Positions 50,375 to 63,935 of a stretch of 64,000 nt of DNA are shown here, one piece after another; position 1 is the stretch's first letter; every line of letters starts with the position of its first letter. This DNA comes from Ceratodon purpureus (Eukaryota > Streptophyta > Bryopsida > Pseudoditrichales > Ditrichaceae). The position numbers were made by a program, and so were the translations under genes. Location: contig CM026424.1 of NCBI GenBank assembly GCA_014871385.1, positions 1,054,001 through 1,118,000 of the forward strand, given 5' to 3'. Below the pieces are notes generated by a model. The model was given only the letters and a program-made list of their open reading frames with translations, made no database searches and was not told the DNA's origin.

Positions 50375-51657
50375 GAGAATGCAGATTCTCTTTCTCGCTG
50401 CAATTGTCATTGCAATGTCAAGTTTGCCGCAGGCATTTTTTGTATACCCGCTGTATAATACTTGTAGATTAGGTTAGGCTCCGAGCGCACGAACTTACTC
50501 AATTGTCAGTTGATGGAGAAGAACATCTGCGCAATGGTGACAGCAATTTTTCCAAGGTCATACTATCTTTGAAGGTTTAAAAGTAGTGTGTATAGACAGG
50601 TACAATATAGAGGTCTTTCTAGTTCAAACATTCATTGAGATCAGCACACTACTTTGGTCACGATTCATGTGACCCACAGATTGGGGATACATTTCTAAAC
50701 CCTAGCACAGTCAGCATAAATAGTTGAAGATTTTCACACTCAATATTCAGATGACTTCACAATCAGGGCAGTGCAGCGATGTATCCAACTCGCTGATTGT
50801 GGAGTGGAGGGTATCGCTGTGAATGATTTTCATCTGCAACATGTAGATACAAATCCGACAATGTTTACATCGTGATTCCATGACTGGGTTGTTTACAGAC
50901 ATAATCACTAGTCATAGGGTATTGCTTTGATATCGATACATGCAGTGAGATATTTGGGCCTTTATGGAGACAATTGGGCCTTCAACGAAACCGAAGGGAA
51001 GGTTCCTCCTTTCCTCTAACAAATTGTAATGACTTTATGTTGACTTATCTACTCCAGGGCGATGCTGTTATGATCATGTGGCGTCACGCCTTGTAAGTTT
51101 TCTACGTTTCCAAAAAAGCAACTATTTTGGGGAAGTACAGCCGTCTGACGTGACTGGTTTCTACCTCTTTGGCTCAGGTACATGACACACATTTATTGTG
51201 GAGATACATAACACATATTTCTTCACATTGAGTGCATCCATTGACGAGTGCAATTTTTTTGCCAAGTCCCTTCTTCCCAGGAATTCTTACAGGCAGGTAG
51301 CTATCTTTTTCCCGAGGCATCTAATAACACCCACTAACTTAAGTTAAGGACTTCCAGATGCAAAATGAAGCTGGGGTTCCCTTTGTGTCGTGAACTTCTC
51401 TTATCGTGAAAACGTGTACACTATATGCCAGGCTATCCTTCGATGCCCGTCCACTTTGCTTACTGCATGGTTGTCCCGATGGCTCAATGTTGACAACATC
51501 CGCTTTCAACAGCTTAGTTTGGAGAAGGAAACTAGGAAGTTTGTGACGTTGAACAGGTTAATTCGGCAACCCAGCTGCTTGTGAAGGTGAACCAGATTCG
51601 GCTTCTGGCCTCCGAGTGCTTCGTCGGCCCAGTGGCTACCTAGGAAGAATCGCAAGC
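50375..51657. other. Intergenic region between PP2C and SMP-30-like genes
   Basis: No gene recognised. It should contain the 3' end of the PP2C transcript and the promoter of the downstream gene on the same strand. Nothing beyond generic AT-rich motifs could be identified. Confidence 0.5.
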
Positions 51658-54055
51658 ATGGGGGTAAACATGTTGGCTCGGAGGAAGTGCTCGGTGGAGA
51701 TTCTCAAGGCCGTCGTGATGCGCGTTGCAGTGATTAGTTTGGCTTTTGCTGTCCCATGTAAGTCCTACTCGAACTCAGTTCCTGACTAGCGTGCACTTGT
51801 TAGGACAAACTTACATGTCTCAAGTGATAATAAGACGTTATAGCTCGAAACTCTCTGGACTGCCCGCTAGATTGTGGACCACTCAACTTGGAGTCTGATA
51901 CAATTTGAGGATGTGTAACAGCTTCAACCATATGTTCATTGAGCTCTGCTTTCATTTCATTTCGCTTTCACGCAGTTGAATTAGTTCCCCGTTTGATTTG
52001 GTCCATAAAAACTCACGAACTTTTCACCATCGCCTTGCGAAATATCTCTTACTTGTCCATTTCGAAAACCGGCCATAGCCTAGTATCACTCAACAGTCAA
52101 AAGTATCTAACTCGCAAATTTCCTTTCACGTCTACTAGGCAATGATCAAAAGTTCATGCTCCGGGCAAGCTCATAACTTACAACTCTCTGACGGATTGAA
52201 GTGATCGAGTGCATTGCACGTAGACTGCAGAGTGCCTGAATTGACAGAGAAAAAATTGATTAAACAATCACTGAGCCATGTGATGCAACTGCAGATGTCA
52301 CTGCCGGACGCCAGCTCTCGGAAGGACGTTCATTGCCATTTGGAGTGTGCTACTGGCGCCAAGGCAGCCTTATCAACAATATTTCCACTGGTGCCACAGA
52401 AGACCTCGAGCACTGTAGATTCGAGGTACATATGATTACCTACCTTTTTTAAATCAATGCATCCAAATCCAAATTTTGGTTAGAAGGGTTGCATTAATTA
52501 AAATCATTCGACAGCAGTAAACTTAGAAGGACTTAGTGCTGATCACGATGACGTAGTGGCCGTGATGTTGCAGGTGCGTGATCCAGAGTTTTTGAATCTG
52601 CTTGGATCGTCGCCGAAATTTGTTGAGTTTGTGAAGACGAGCGCTCACGAAGGTGCCGTCTGGTACCCTGACAAGAACGAGCTCTATTTCTCGTCTGAAA
52701 AGTTTACGGGCCTGAATGGCGACCCAAGGACGGACGTAAGTTCACCTAATTCTAGCCTTTGTGTATTCTTCTCTTGCTCTTGGCCGCAAAGGGCTTGAAG
52801 ACGTCCGGAGAGTTTTGATCTTTAGTGGTTATGTTTTGGTGCATCAGCTCAAGAAGGTGAACCTACAGACAGGTGCTGTGACGGTGTTGAGCACTCCGAT
52901 TGAGGATGTACCGAACGGAATGGTTCTAGACAACGATGGCAACTTGCTGGTATGCCAGCAAGGATCGGAGAATAAATTGGGTTTCATCCAGAGGATCAAT
53001 TTGAAGACTGGGAAGAAGACCGTCGTTGCAGACAACTGGTTTGGGGTGCCGTTCAACAGTCCAAATGACGCAGTGGTCACGCGCGATGGTTCGATATGGT
53101 TCACCGACCCCGACTATGGCTTTGTGCAGGGCTTCCGAAGCGCGCCCAAGGTTAACAACCAGGTTTACAGGATCAGCGTCTCAGGCGTTGTGGACGCAGT
53201 TGCCGATGGCTTCACGAAGCCCAACGGGTTGGCATTCTCACCCGACGAGAAGCGTTTCTATGTCGCGGACACGGGATTCTTAATTGGGTATGTGGTTCGT
53301 TGAAAACTATGCACGTGTGATCCCGTTATTTGTACTGCAGGTGATGATGCGCAAGTGTTTGTTCTAAACCCTGATCTAGTGCTTCATTTATCTCTGGTGA
53401 ACAGGAATCCGGGACAATATGATTACTCAAGGCCACACTCAATCACCGTCTTTGACGTCAGTGCTGATGGATTCCTTCGCAATCGACGCTTATTTGCTTC
53501 AGTTGGAGTTTACGATGGAAGTGCTCCGGGGCTTGGAATTCCAGATGGCATTAAGGTCGACACCGAGGAGCGAGTTTACGCCGGCACTGTGGATGGAGTG
53601 CAAGGTTAGTGCTGCAATTTTGATACTAGGCGCTGGAAGCAATTTGTTTTTTTCTCCATATTGTCGATTAACTGTAAAGTCTTACGGTTGAGAAATTCTA
53701 ATGAGAATCTGCTATGATCTGTGTGTCCAGTGTTTGCCAAGTCGGGGAAGCCATTGGGTCTCATACGTCAACCTTCCGTAGCCAACATGGGATTTGCAGG
53801 AAAGGATCTTGACATCTTGTACATACTCAATGAGACAACCATCTCTTATGTCAAGCTGAAGGTACAATGAGCAGCCGCTTCTTTACAGCTTCATTGGTTT
53901 CTGTGTTGCTTGCAAGCAATTATTTTTGGGCACCTGATTAGAATATAACCGTAGTCGGGCGATGGGAAGTACACTTGATTTTCACAATTTTGACGTGCTT
54001 TTCTTTGGGGGTACAGGCCAAAGCCGCCGGGCTCAAGTACGCAAGCATGTTCTAG
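51658..54055 (+). CDS. Secreted SMP-30/gluconolactonase-like beta-propeller enzyme, six exons
   Basis: Exons 51658-51757, 52518-52735, 52848-53287, 53405-53604, 53731-53861 and 54017-54055 join in frame to 375 residues. The N-terminus is basic then hydrophobic (KAVVMRVAVISLAFAV), a probable secretory signal or anchor. The rest matches the SMP-30/gluconolactonase/luciferin-regenerating family. The metal and substrate residues of that family appear in order: Glu78 in AHEGAVWYP, Asn179 in FNSPNDAVV, Asn232 in KPNGLAFSPDE and Asp300 in GIPDGIKVD. Such enzymes hydrolyse sugar lactones or related esters using a divalent metal. The substrate cannot be read from sequence. The family is common in bacteria and fungi and also known in plants; the introns here show it is settled in the plant genome. 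It converges on the receptor gene at 54552. Confidence 0.85.
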
Positions 54056-54551
54056 GTCGTGAAGGCAATAAGTCACAAGGCAGTGAGCTATAACAGCATT
54101 GACTCATGATCACTCAATATGCAACGGAGCGAATTTTGTGCAGTTAAATGTATTTCTTTGTCAAAATTCAGTTACATGTATTTCACTGTTGACACATGTT
54201 CGGAATGCCAGTAGAATGACCGCTGACTTGCTAGACCAAGGACATGAGTACCTAATTGAGGGTCCTCAGAATTTTACTTCAAAGCCATGAAAATCATAAC
54301 AGTTTTCCTCACTGGCACTATCATGAGTTTCGGTATGCTAATCTCCTACTCAATCATGTTGCGACTGGCCGACGCCCAACCACTTTTGATGGGACTTCAC
54401 GTCTGCACGTCATGGAATAGAATGAGTTCACGCATGCAACCTCTGTTTCAATGTGCCAATTCCCTAATACAAATTCCAGACTAAATTCTGTCTAGTTGCA
54501 GATTTACGAGCAGCTGTCATTAGATATCCTTAGAATTGGCGCGGCGCTGGC
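54056..54551. other. Short convergent intergenic region
   Basis: About 500 bp between the 3' ends of the SMP-30-like gene (plus) and the LRR receptor gene (minus). No coding or structured feature was recognised; it presumably holds both polyadenylation regions. Confidence 0.5.
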
Positions 54552-57084
54552 TCAAAGGCTGTCACTCGTGCCATAGAAGCTCCCTGAGAAGTGACTCATG
54601 GAAACAAAACTCGTGTGGGAGGACGTCACTGGAGTGTCCAAGCTTCCTGAGTTGGGCACTGGCATAATGCCTTCAAGAATGCGTCGCACCTCGGACATGG
54701 ACGGCCGAAGCTCAGGCTGGATGCGAGTGCACAAGAGCACGATCTGTGCACACAAGCTTACTTCGTGTTTGTCGAAGTTGCCCTCCAAGCGTGGATCCAC
54801 GAGCTCCGACAGCTCGGCTTTTGCTAGAAGCTGCATCCATGTGAGCAACTGCGGTTTGCCTGCGCGCGAAATGACTAAGATAAATCCATCACCCTTACAA
54901 CAATAACAAATTTCTAAATCAAAGCGCCATACCCATTACCGGGTACACAATCGTGACACACAATCTCGTAGGGTGTACCTGATGGCTGAGACTCCAGCAT
55001 ACGCCTTCCACTAACAAGGACCAACAAGAGCATGCCATAGCTGAACACATCGCTCTTCTCAGTCAGTTTCCCCGTCACCCCATACTCCGGGTCGACAAAG
55101 CCAAGCGTCGAAACTACAGCTCGTTGCGACACCTTCGCTACTCGCACAGATCCAAAATGCCCAACCCGAGCCGTGAAATCTCTGTGACAAAAAAGGAATC
55201 ATCAAGTTACCTTTAACCCAATTCAAACACCACAACAGCAATTCAGGAGAGCCTCAGATCATTCAAACGGAATGGGAGGATGTGAATTGACATCAATTCG
55301 TACCTGTCAAGGAGGATGTTGCTGGGTTTAAGGTTCCCGTGAATAATCGCGGGCGTGCAGTGTTCGTGAAGATACTCTAACCCAAGGGCTGCGCCGTGGG
55401 CTATGCTGTACCTGCGTGGCCACCGCAAGGGCGTGTTGTCGCTAAGAAGCGCGTCCAGAACGGAGCCATTTGGCATGAACTCGCAGACCAGCATGGGGTC
55501 ACTGCCGCCAATTCCTTTGAAGAAGCCGCGCAATGTCACGACATTGGGGTGCTGAATGGCGCCCCGCACCTTGACTTCGTTCCAGAACTCGTCATTAATT
55601 AGCATTCCTGAGTTTCGTGTGTCGAGCTGCTTCACTGCCACCGTGGTGCCGTCGTCGAGCTTCCCTTGGAACACGAACCCTGTGGCACCGGCGCCCAAGA
55701 GGGCGTTCTGGTGGAAGCTATTCGTCGCAGCGTCCAACTCCTGGTATGAGAACTGCCTGCATACGTTGCGTTGCGACCCAGCTTGCTCCTCTACGTCTGC
55801 TCTCATGGAAGACCTGAGCTGCCAGAAGTGTGCAGCTTGCAGCGATCGGCTTCGCCAGTAATAGATGGCTATTGCGGACAGCGCCGCTATCACTATGACA
55901 GGGCAGACGAGCACGACGACGATGAGCAGCAGGAGGTGCGTCCGTGTCCATGAAACGCACGGTTGAAGCTGCAACGAGGTTTGCTGTCTGCACTCTGCCA
56001 CCGACCGCATCTGCGGCGCAAGATGACATGAGTTTTCCGACGAGAAACAATTCCTGGACCATGTGTCATACTCGAACGATGTGTTCCGCGCTCGCGGAAT
56101 CGTCCCCGTGAAATAGTTTAATGACAGGTCAAGGAAAGAGAGCATCGGGAAGCTGTCAAGCAGCTCCGGTGTCACCCTCCCGTTCAACAAATTCCCGCGG
56201 AGATCCCTAATTTGCAGCAGATGGGTCAATTCATACAGTTAGAAACCATCCAATTGCCATGCATTCTCAAAATCCACCATCATCTCTGCACCAAACGTCG
56301 AGATTACTAATTCTAAGTAGGAACAAGTTGCAGAATGAGTGCACATGGGATCGAATAAAGGTCCATCTCTTACAAGTGCTGAAGGTTCGAGAGTCCCGCA
56401 AGAATGAGAGGAATCTCGCCTGTTAAGTTGCCATTGGGAATTTTTCTGCGTTACCATAAATTTCACACATTAGTGTAGCAAATAGGCTCTTGTTTCACAT
56501 CTGAATTTCTGCAGGTAGTGTCTGCAAATTAGGTCAAGGAAAGGATTCTGAGCTTGGAAGGTTGGAGGCGGCCTGCTTACAGAGTGACGACGGTGCAGGT
56601 GGAGTTGAGGACAGAGCAGGGGGTTTGCACCGTTAGGTCGTCAGTCAGTGCGCATCCGATGCCGGGCCAAGGTCCGTGGCAGGCGTCTACAGCTTCCACC
56701 CACAGCTTGACCACACTGGGCGCTGCCTTCCACATATCCCTCAGTTGCGCCAACACAGCCGCTGCGGAGCAAGCATTCTGTCCAGGTCAGAACTAGGTCG
56801 AGCAAAGGCATTCGGATAGTATGCTCTTGACAAGTACATTGACCTGAAACAAAGTAACTTACTGCCTTTGTTTGGCACAACGTGGACTTGATTGTTCACC
56901 AGGTCCTACAGTTCGGAAGATGAATGTGACTACAGTTGAGACTTATTCTTGGAGCCTGGGTGAAATTACAGTGGAGAATGTTCGTACCTTCGGAGGGTGT
57001 AGCCGTGATGGGGCGGTGATGGAGGCAAACCAGTACTGCCAAGAGGAGAGTGAAATGTTGCTGTTTGAGCAGCCGCCATGGCAT
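54552..57084 (-). CDS. Compact LRR receptor-like protein with predicted pseudokinase, six exons
   Basis: Exons 57084-56988, 56761-56581, 56445-56374, 56206-55304, 55181-54979 and 54859-54552 join in frame to 587 residues. Order: signal peptide (QQHFTLLLAVLVCLHH), LRR cap with paired Cys (DACHGPWPGIGCALTDDLTV), only about three LRRs (NGNLTGEIPLILAGLSNLQH; GNLLNGRVTPELLDSFPMLS; NYFTGTIP), a Cys-containing linker, one membrane helix (208-231, LLLLIVVVLVCPVIVIAALS) and a kinase domain from about 268. The Gly loop (LGAGATGFVFQG) and the ATP-site lysine (VAVK, K309) are present. The catalytic HRD is HGN (IIHGNLKPSN, 406-408) and DFG is HFG (GHFGSV, 426-428). Both catalytic aspartates are therefore missing and phosphotransfer is unlikely. 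The open frame and clean splice sites suggest a functional pseudokinase receptor at the plasma membrane rather than a dead gene. Confidence 0.85.
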
Positions 57085-57410
57085 GGTGCACTAGTGAACG
57101 GCACTAATTCACCCTTGCACGAGCTCACGCGCATTCAGGGCCGCGGTGTCATGTGGACGTCGTCGTGTTTAAGGACTCTCTCGGTCATGTTGCAGCAGGG
57201 CTGCAGATGGATTTGAACAACGTCCTCTGACATTCATGATGGAGATGTGAAAAACCAGCCACTGTAAATTGTCGGGATGAATATGCACCAAGCTCGAGCT
57301 AGCTTGTCAAGTCACATGTAATTCCCGTCTGCTTGGCAAGCAGGGCATTGCAGCACGACGCATCAATTCACGTTCAGTGGCTTCGAGGGCCCCACGGCTA
57401 TGGAGCATCG

Positions 57411-57509
57411 CAGACAAACACACCAATACACTACACAGTCAAACATAGCAATGCACTGCACAGACAAACACACCAATACAGTGCACACCAATACACTGCA
57501 GACACAAAC
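57411..57509 (+). repeat. CA-rich minisatellite, about two 40-50-bp units
   Basis: The unit CAGACAAACACACCAATACA recurs at 57411 and 57461, each followed by a variable CACTGCA-type tail. A further partial ACACCAATACACTGCA follows. Confidence 0.75.
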
Positions 57510-58724
57510 GACAGAGTCTAGCCATTATCAGAATGTACTACCTGGTGCAGCCATGACAAGAACACAGTGAAGTTTGATCACACAATCCAGCCCTGAAACA
57601 ACCTTCAACGTCACAAGTGCGAAATGTTCATACTCCACATGACAAGGATGAGTACCCTACTCACATGATGCATTTTGGATTACGCTGTTTGAAAAGCAAC
57701 GCTGCAAGTGATTGAGAAGAGGGGTAAAGTTGAAAATAGAAGCGCACAATGAATGCCCAGTCTCGGGTCTTTGTTTCTAGTCGATAGGTGCAAAACTTGC
57801 ACGAATCATCCTGCAACACATGATATGTTCCACCGAAAATTTCAAGCTCAAGTGTGCATCTGACTAAAACCAGATGCGAAGTCATTGACAAGTGAGTTAA
57901 GCTGGACCTCCCGAATGAAGTCATGACTGCTGCGTAGACTGACTCGTGTATGGGGTGGGTTGGAACTTGGAATTAAACGCAGTGAGATTGACTGGAGTTA
58001 AATCGGTATTTTATCAAATTTCACTCTGCAATGTGCATTAATAACTAAATCATAGCTAGCTGTGGCTAGTAAAACAATAAAAGCGTGGAGATCAGGTGTG
58101 TTGCAGGCACTCGCCATATGATCAGAATTCAGATTTGTTTCGCAGACTGCCAGTCTGATCATTTCCATTCTACCGTGTCCTTTGTCAACACTCTAGGATG
58201 TCTAAGCAGGCAGAGTCACCGCTAACTGCATGCGTCCGCTCTGACTGTTCATATCCTACCTCTGATTAATCCCTTTCCCATGACATTCTTTGGCTGTAGT
58301 GTGTAGCACTATACCTATCACTGGAATCCAAGGCCATGTGTTTGGAAATGAAAGTATAAGTATGATAGATAGCTCATGTCCCATTGGAAGCTAGCGTGTC
58401 TCCCCAGTGTTCACTGCCAGGAGACTGCCATGAAAAGCTAATTTGTAACCCAGGAGCTGACATCAGATTAAGGACCTGCCCAGACTCTTAAGGCTTTCCA
58501 AAGACTGACTTATGCCCAGTTTTGCTTTAATGGGTCAACAGAAAACCAATCTGCTAATTATACCTCTCAGCGTACTAACCACCAAATTTCAATGCTGATG
58601 TAATTTTGCAAAAATGGGGCTCAATAATGCTCTTCAGAACCAGACTTCCAGCCTGCAGAATTAAGCTCTAACTATGTGATTACTGAGCTTAAATGCAGAA
58701 TCTACTCATCAGAATCCTGCCTGA

Positions 58725-58727
58725 TCT

Positions 58728-58758
<31 letters not shown>

Positions 58759-58852
58759 TATATCTATATCTATATATATATATATATCTATATATATATA
58801 TATATATATCTATATATATATATATCTATATATATATATCTATATATATATA

Positions 58853-58890
<38 letters not shown>
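58725..58890. repeat. (TCTATA)n/(TA)n microsatellite
   Basis: About 166 bases of TA interrupted by TC at irregular spacing. Length and interruptions indicate an old, variable simple repeat. Confidence 0.95.
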
Positions 58891-58894
<4 letters not shown>

Positions 58895-59350
58895 TTGAAG
58901 CAATAAAAGAAAATTCATTGCAGGGGAAAAAGAAATACAAGCCCTCTTCGGACAAAGGTCCAGGGCCGGAAGTCACCAGAACTGCCTGATCAATACTTCA
59001 TGAGAGCTTCTTCAGACTCAGTTCAGCAAGCTTCTTACCACTTGATACAAGACAAAGAAAGACTCAACAGTATGATATTTGAATTTTGTACAAAGTCTAC
59101 CATCATGAAGATAATAATTGAGCATGCTGCAATTTTCTGAGACTCTGCCACTGACCTCAAATCAGATCCGGGTTAACCCACAAATTTTGTTACACTGTCC
59201 AACCAGTGCATCAAGTGGCATTTGCATGTACTGAAGTAATTGTATGGTTTGGTTCATGTTCATCAATCAAACACCATGCAAGAAGTCTTCCTTTGAAGGA
59301 GATACTGGGTGAAAAGGAAAACTGTAGCACCACATAGCTGGTCAGTTTCC

Positions 59351-59371
59351 AAAAAAAAAAAAAAAAAAAAA
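59351..59371 (+). repeat. Poly-A tract (21 A)
   Basis: An isolated run of 21 adenines. It might mark the 3' end of a small retroposon, but no source gene or target duplication was found next to it. Confidence 0.7.
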
Positions 59372-60933
59372 CTAGGTTTAAACGAAAATAAAGAAAACTA
59401 GGGAAATTTTTAGAATTTCAAATCTAACAAAAAAATAGGATGAGTTATTTAGCTAAATATTACTGAATTAGGATGATGGTCTGCATACTATGGTTGGAGG
59501 TCCATGCTATTTCTTGATTGGTCATCTAGTTTTAATTCTATTACAATGTACTCAGTATGTCCGGCCAATATTGGTGTTCAAATAGAGAGTGAACAAGTAA
59601 CCTGAGTAAATCCCTCCATGATATCATATTATCATGCTAAGGACTCGTTGTAGATTTAATTTGAAATCAGTAATGTTTAATGTTTATGTGGCTAATTTTC
59701 CTCATCAATCAATGGGTTAGCCTACTCCAAGACTTCCATTCAAACTGCAACATGCTCACATGCTCTAAGGGATGCTTTGAGAGTTGTACATTGGACTCCA
59801 GTAAATCATGTTTATGCACCCTTAAGTAATTCGAGCACGAATGATGATATGAAGTACTCCTTTGGAAGTTGGTGTACTGTAGCAGTACTGTTGCTGTGTA
59901 AGAGTACATCAAATAACTTCAAGTGAAACTCAGATCAGAATGAGACAAAAGAGTGAGACAGTGAATGAATGAAGCAGACTGTTTTCACAGAGACTTACAT
60001 GAAGAGATCTGTGTGAAAATTAAGTTAAGTTGTTTTATAAAGTACCAAACCAGTTCTATTATTTACAAGGTGCCAAGCAAGTCTAGCTGCCAGTGCGAAT
60101 TTTGGTGTAAGATAAGATGAACTTAACTCAAAATTGTTAGCAACTATTCATTCCCCAAAAACATCATGAAATACTGCATAACACACACTCGTAGGTTAAG
60201 GAGAAAGTTCAAGGAGATCCATCTTTTCCGTAAACAAAGCTACCGCACTGAGAAAGCGTCTTCTCCAGAAGCGCGGAGAGTTTCCATCCTACATCCGATA
60301 TCCTTGACAAATACCATAAACACCTGCATCATGATCCCAAAGTGTGTCCACTGGCTACAGAGAACATTACAAAAATGGTGGGAGCAGCAGAGTTCACTGT
60401 ATTGCTAAGTAATACTGAATACCGGTATTCCACGTGATTTGTACAAGAGAGATCAAGTTCACCAACTGGGATCGACTACTTGAATGTAAATGATCTTAGG
60501 TTTAGATTCCACTTGAAATCAACACTTGCAAAAGAGCTTCTTTTCTTATTGAGAATCTTAAGCATTCAGAAGTTTGAAGCTTGTACAACTTACAACCACT
60601 CCTAGTTGCAGCCGTGGTTGCAGGTGTTTTAGGTAGTGACCCTTTTTGTCATATAAGTTGCTCTAACGGAAGTGACATCATCCAAGTAATGCTTGATCGC
60701 AGCCTGTCGTGTGCTGAGAAAGTAAATCGTCCATGACAACGTCATCTCACTCCACAACAACACAGCAACGAGCGTTCTGTAATATAAATCATGGCATACT
60801 ATTGCCAATTTTACAAGCGTTGCGGCGTTTCAAGGAGAAGCAAATAGTCACTGTTTTTACTATTTTCATTTGAATTACACTGTGGAGAACAAGAGGTACA
60901 TACAAAAAATGTGTCAAGTGTTGAAACTACTGA

Positions 60934-63900
60934 TCATTCTAATGATTCATCGTCTTTAACAGCAAATGGTAGAAGCTCCTCCTTGTATTCCAGCAGAAGA
61001 GAAGCCTCCCTTCTTGATGCCGCAACTATGAACACACCAAAGAGAAGAGATGGAACCAGATAGAGAAGAGCAGGTTGTGCAGCACCCGATACGCTGTTTG
61101 CCACTGCACAAACCCGAGAAATGACATCCAAGTCATCAAAAATGATTACAGAGATCATCACCGAGCATAAATATCTTAAGATAACGAAGTTATGGACGAC
61201 TTATGATGATCAACAAAAGTGTTATTAAAAAGCCAGCAAACCAACACGATAAAAGAAAAATACAATAGATTATTCACAAGCTCAACAACTATGTGATGAT
61301 TGATTCTCAAGAAAAATATATACTAGATTTGATAGACAACAAGTAGGTACAGTAAAAACAAATTGATTACTCACCAACTGTGACAGTAAGCCCAAAGATG
61401 TATGAAGCGATGCAAGTAATAAAATAAGTTTTGTCAGCTGGTAATTCTTGAGCGTCGATTTCATCATCGGCTCCAGCGAGACTCTTGGACCGAGAGCGGT
61501 CGAACCGTAGCATCAAAGCGATCAGTAATCCAGGCACAGCAATGTCACCCAGTCCTAAGATAGAGTAAGGATTTGGGGAATTTGCCTGACATCCAGAATG
61601 AATCCAACATCACGAAACTTAGTCGCCAAGGGAGTTAAAAGATATTTAACAACACCCAGAGCTCTCTATCTGGCCCCTAATATAGCTGAAGAATCCACTC
61701 CACTGAAAATTATAAGCATCAGAAATTGCTCTTTATGTGCACAAATGGCCATAACCTTAATGGCCCAAGTTGACAAAAGCTGAGTCAAGGATTGTGCATA
61801 AAAGTAAGAATATGTCTCCGTATACTTACAATCATATTAGGAAAAATCAGTTTCATGGGTCCGTCGAAAGCTGGAGATGTCGCCACCTGCACAATCAACA
61901 CTCCGGATGAGCAATCAATCACAGTCGTGCGACGAAACGATGTAGAATGGCACAATTAGGGAATTGTACATTATCCCAAGGTTACGCGAATCTGAGCAAC
62001 ATATTGATGAGTAGATCATTTAACAATGTAATAAGTGGAAAATCACTTACAGTCACCATGACATTGTCGCCGAATACATGTGAAGATCCAAAAACCCAGA
62101 AGACATCATACAGAAGAAGCCCAGAAAGCATGGCAGCCGCTGTCGCAAAACTGCACAGGAACCGGAACAGAAATCCCTTCAGCAGATGACAACTTATTTG
62201 AGCCCTTGGGTTGAAGGTGAAGACAAAGATTGCATAGCACTTTAGTATAAACAGTATGAGCGAAGTAAGCTACAACCTCACATATATACGTCACTCGATT
62301 CTAAGCAGCAAAGAGTATACCTGCCAAGAGACAACAGTTGAAGAAGTTCAGTTACAATGCAAACAGCAATGAAGTTGTTCAACGTGAATGGGGCTCCGGC
62401 TTGTTTACTTGCAATAGCCGCCGCAATTCCCACTGTTGGATCCACAAAACCAATCAAACAATTCTTCAACTTCAGTGTAAGACTTGTAATACAATCATCA
62501 TAATGCAGCTTGTTCAAGATTTTTTTCCAGGTTTACGAAAGATTCGAAAGTCGCCACCTCATCGACTTCCTGCTGTGAGCTAGAAATCCTTTTGATACAA
62601 TAGTCTATCAAAATCTGGTACAATTGACAGAAACGCTACTTGCATCTAGAGCACATCAACTGTGTTCATCTTCGGCACCAATAACTGACAGAAGTAACAT
62701 ACCAATGGTCGCCACTGCATCAGCAGGAGTAAGAGTAACGTGAACTGGTTCATCTTCATCCACAACCAGCCACTTTGGAAAATCTGCCATTCCAAAGCAC
62801 GTCCATCAGAAGACACATCTTTGGTCGTGCCCTGCGGACAGAACAGAGTAAATATACCACGAGTCGTTCACTCCATCTTCATATGTCGAGCACATGTTTT
62901 CTTGATAAATGCATGGTATGTGGGAGAGTTCCAGAATCCTTAATAGGCTCCACATTCAAGAGGACGGACATAAATGAGCTATAAGGATACAGCACAAAAA
63001 CTGATCAGAAAGTCCATACCAATACGCCATGCCGTCTGATCGTCATTTGGGAGGATGGAACGAAGTGGCGGTGCAAGATTACTGGCAACAGCGACAACAC
63101 CAGCCACACCAAGGTAAGCGGAGATAAAAGTGCGGATGTCGAGGTTGGGGAAGAAGCGCAGCAGACTGTAGAATCCAAAGAGAGATACTGAACACAGCAG
63201 GGGAGCTGCAAGTCCTTGCTTGAAACTGACGCTCTGCGGGGGCTTCTTCCCTAAGCTGTAATCAAAGCCATTTGGAACCGTTACCAATGTACTTCAAACT
63301 GCATTGCTATTGTGGGCAATCACACTGCTCAACTGATCTACATTCTTTTCCCTCCAAGTTATGCATAAACCCTACATGTTTATGTTGAGTTCTTTTCACA
63401 CTTCCCTTTTTCTACCTGCGATTCAATTCATCTAAAGGAGGTACTGCCGGCATTATCTTAAACCTCTATTAGCACTAGTCTTGATCCTGAGCTTGTCTAG
63501 GGCAGGACCTGTATCTTCAATTCTTTTTCACGACATTGGTAGACTTGTTAGACTTCCTCTGTTTGTCGAAGAGTTCGCGCAGAGCCAGAAATTGTGCTTT
63601 AATTATAATGTCAGTGTTCGTAATTTTTCCTCCAGATGCTGCTTAGCTCACCAACTTCGAGAATACATAAATTTGTGACACGAATTGAATTAGTGCTGTT
63701 TTCAGTGGTAGTTCATCTTCAACACTTAATTCCACAATTGCTTTCTCTGTGAATCTTGTCAATGCCCGATTGGAGTTAGACCACAGGGTAGTCAGGCATC
63801 ATACCTCCGATGACTGCCGACATAGACAGTCCACACCGCGAGAAAAAGGAAGTAAAATGCACCCGACCACTGATACCCAACCAGCGGCAGAATTGTCCCA

Positions 63901-63935
63901 ATAGGCACGGCTGCAAGCAGTAGAGAATACGCTAT
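60934..63935 (-). CDS. Signal peptide peptidase (presenilin-type aspartyl protease), 5' end outside window
   Basis: Eight exons on the minus strand (63935-63805, 63255-63020, 62783-62703, 62432-62321, 62150-62051, 61886-61830, 61585-61375, 61103-60934) join in frame to 365 residues. Hydrophobic helices recur throughout. The intramembrane protease motifs are in order: GLLLYDVFWVFG with the YD aspartate, SILGLGDIAVPG with the GxGD aspartate, and AQPALLYLVPS with the PAL motif. Between the first helices lies FPKWLVVDEDEPVHVTLTPA, unlike the KDEL-tailed canonical plant SPP. The protein ends acidic (FAVKDDESLE) with no KKxx signal. It would cleave membrane-bound signal peptide remnants or type II membrane proteins in the endomembrane system. 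The first in-window exon opens in phase 0 after a GCAG acceptor, so at least one more 5' exon lies at or beyond 64000. Confidence 0.88.

Larger units (their letters stand above)
57085..60933. other. Intergenic region with several simple repeats
   Basis: No gene recognised. It contains the promoter side of the receptor gene, a CA-rich minisatellite (57411-57509), a TCTATA tract (58725-58890) and a 21-base poly-A (59351-59371). The open frames over the repeats are artefacts of low complexity. Confidence 0.55.

Noticed and set aside
58676-58989. Two overlapping open frames rich in IY/LY
   Set aside because: Both read through the TCTATA/TA microsatellite.
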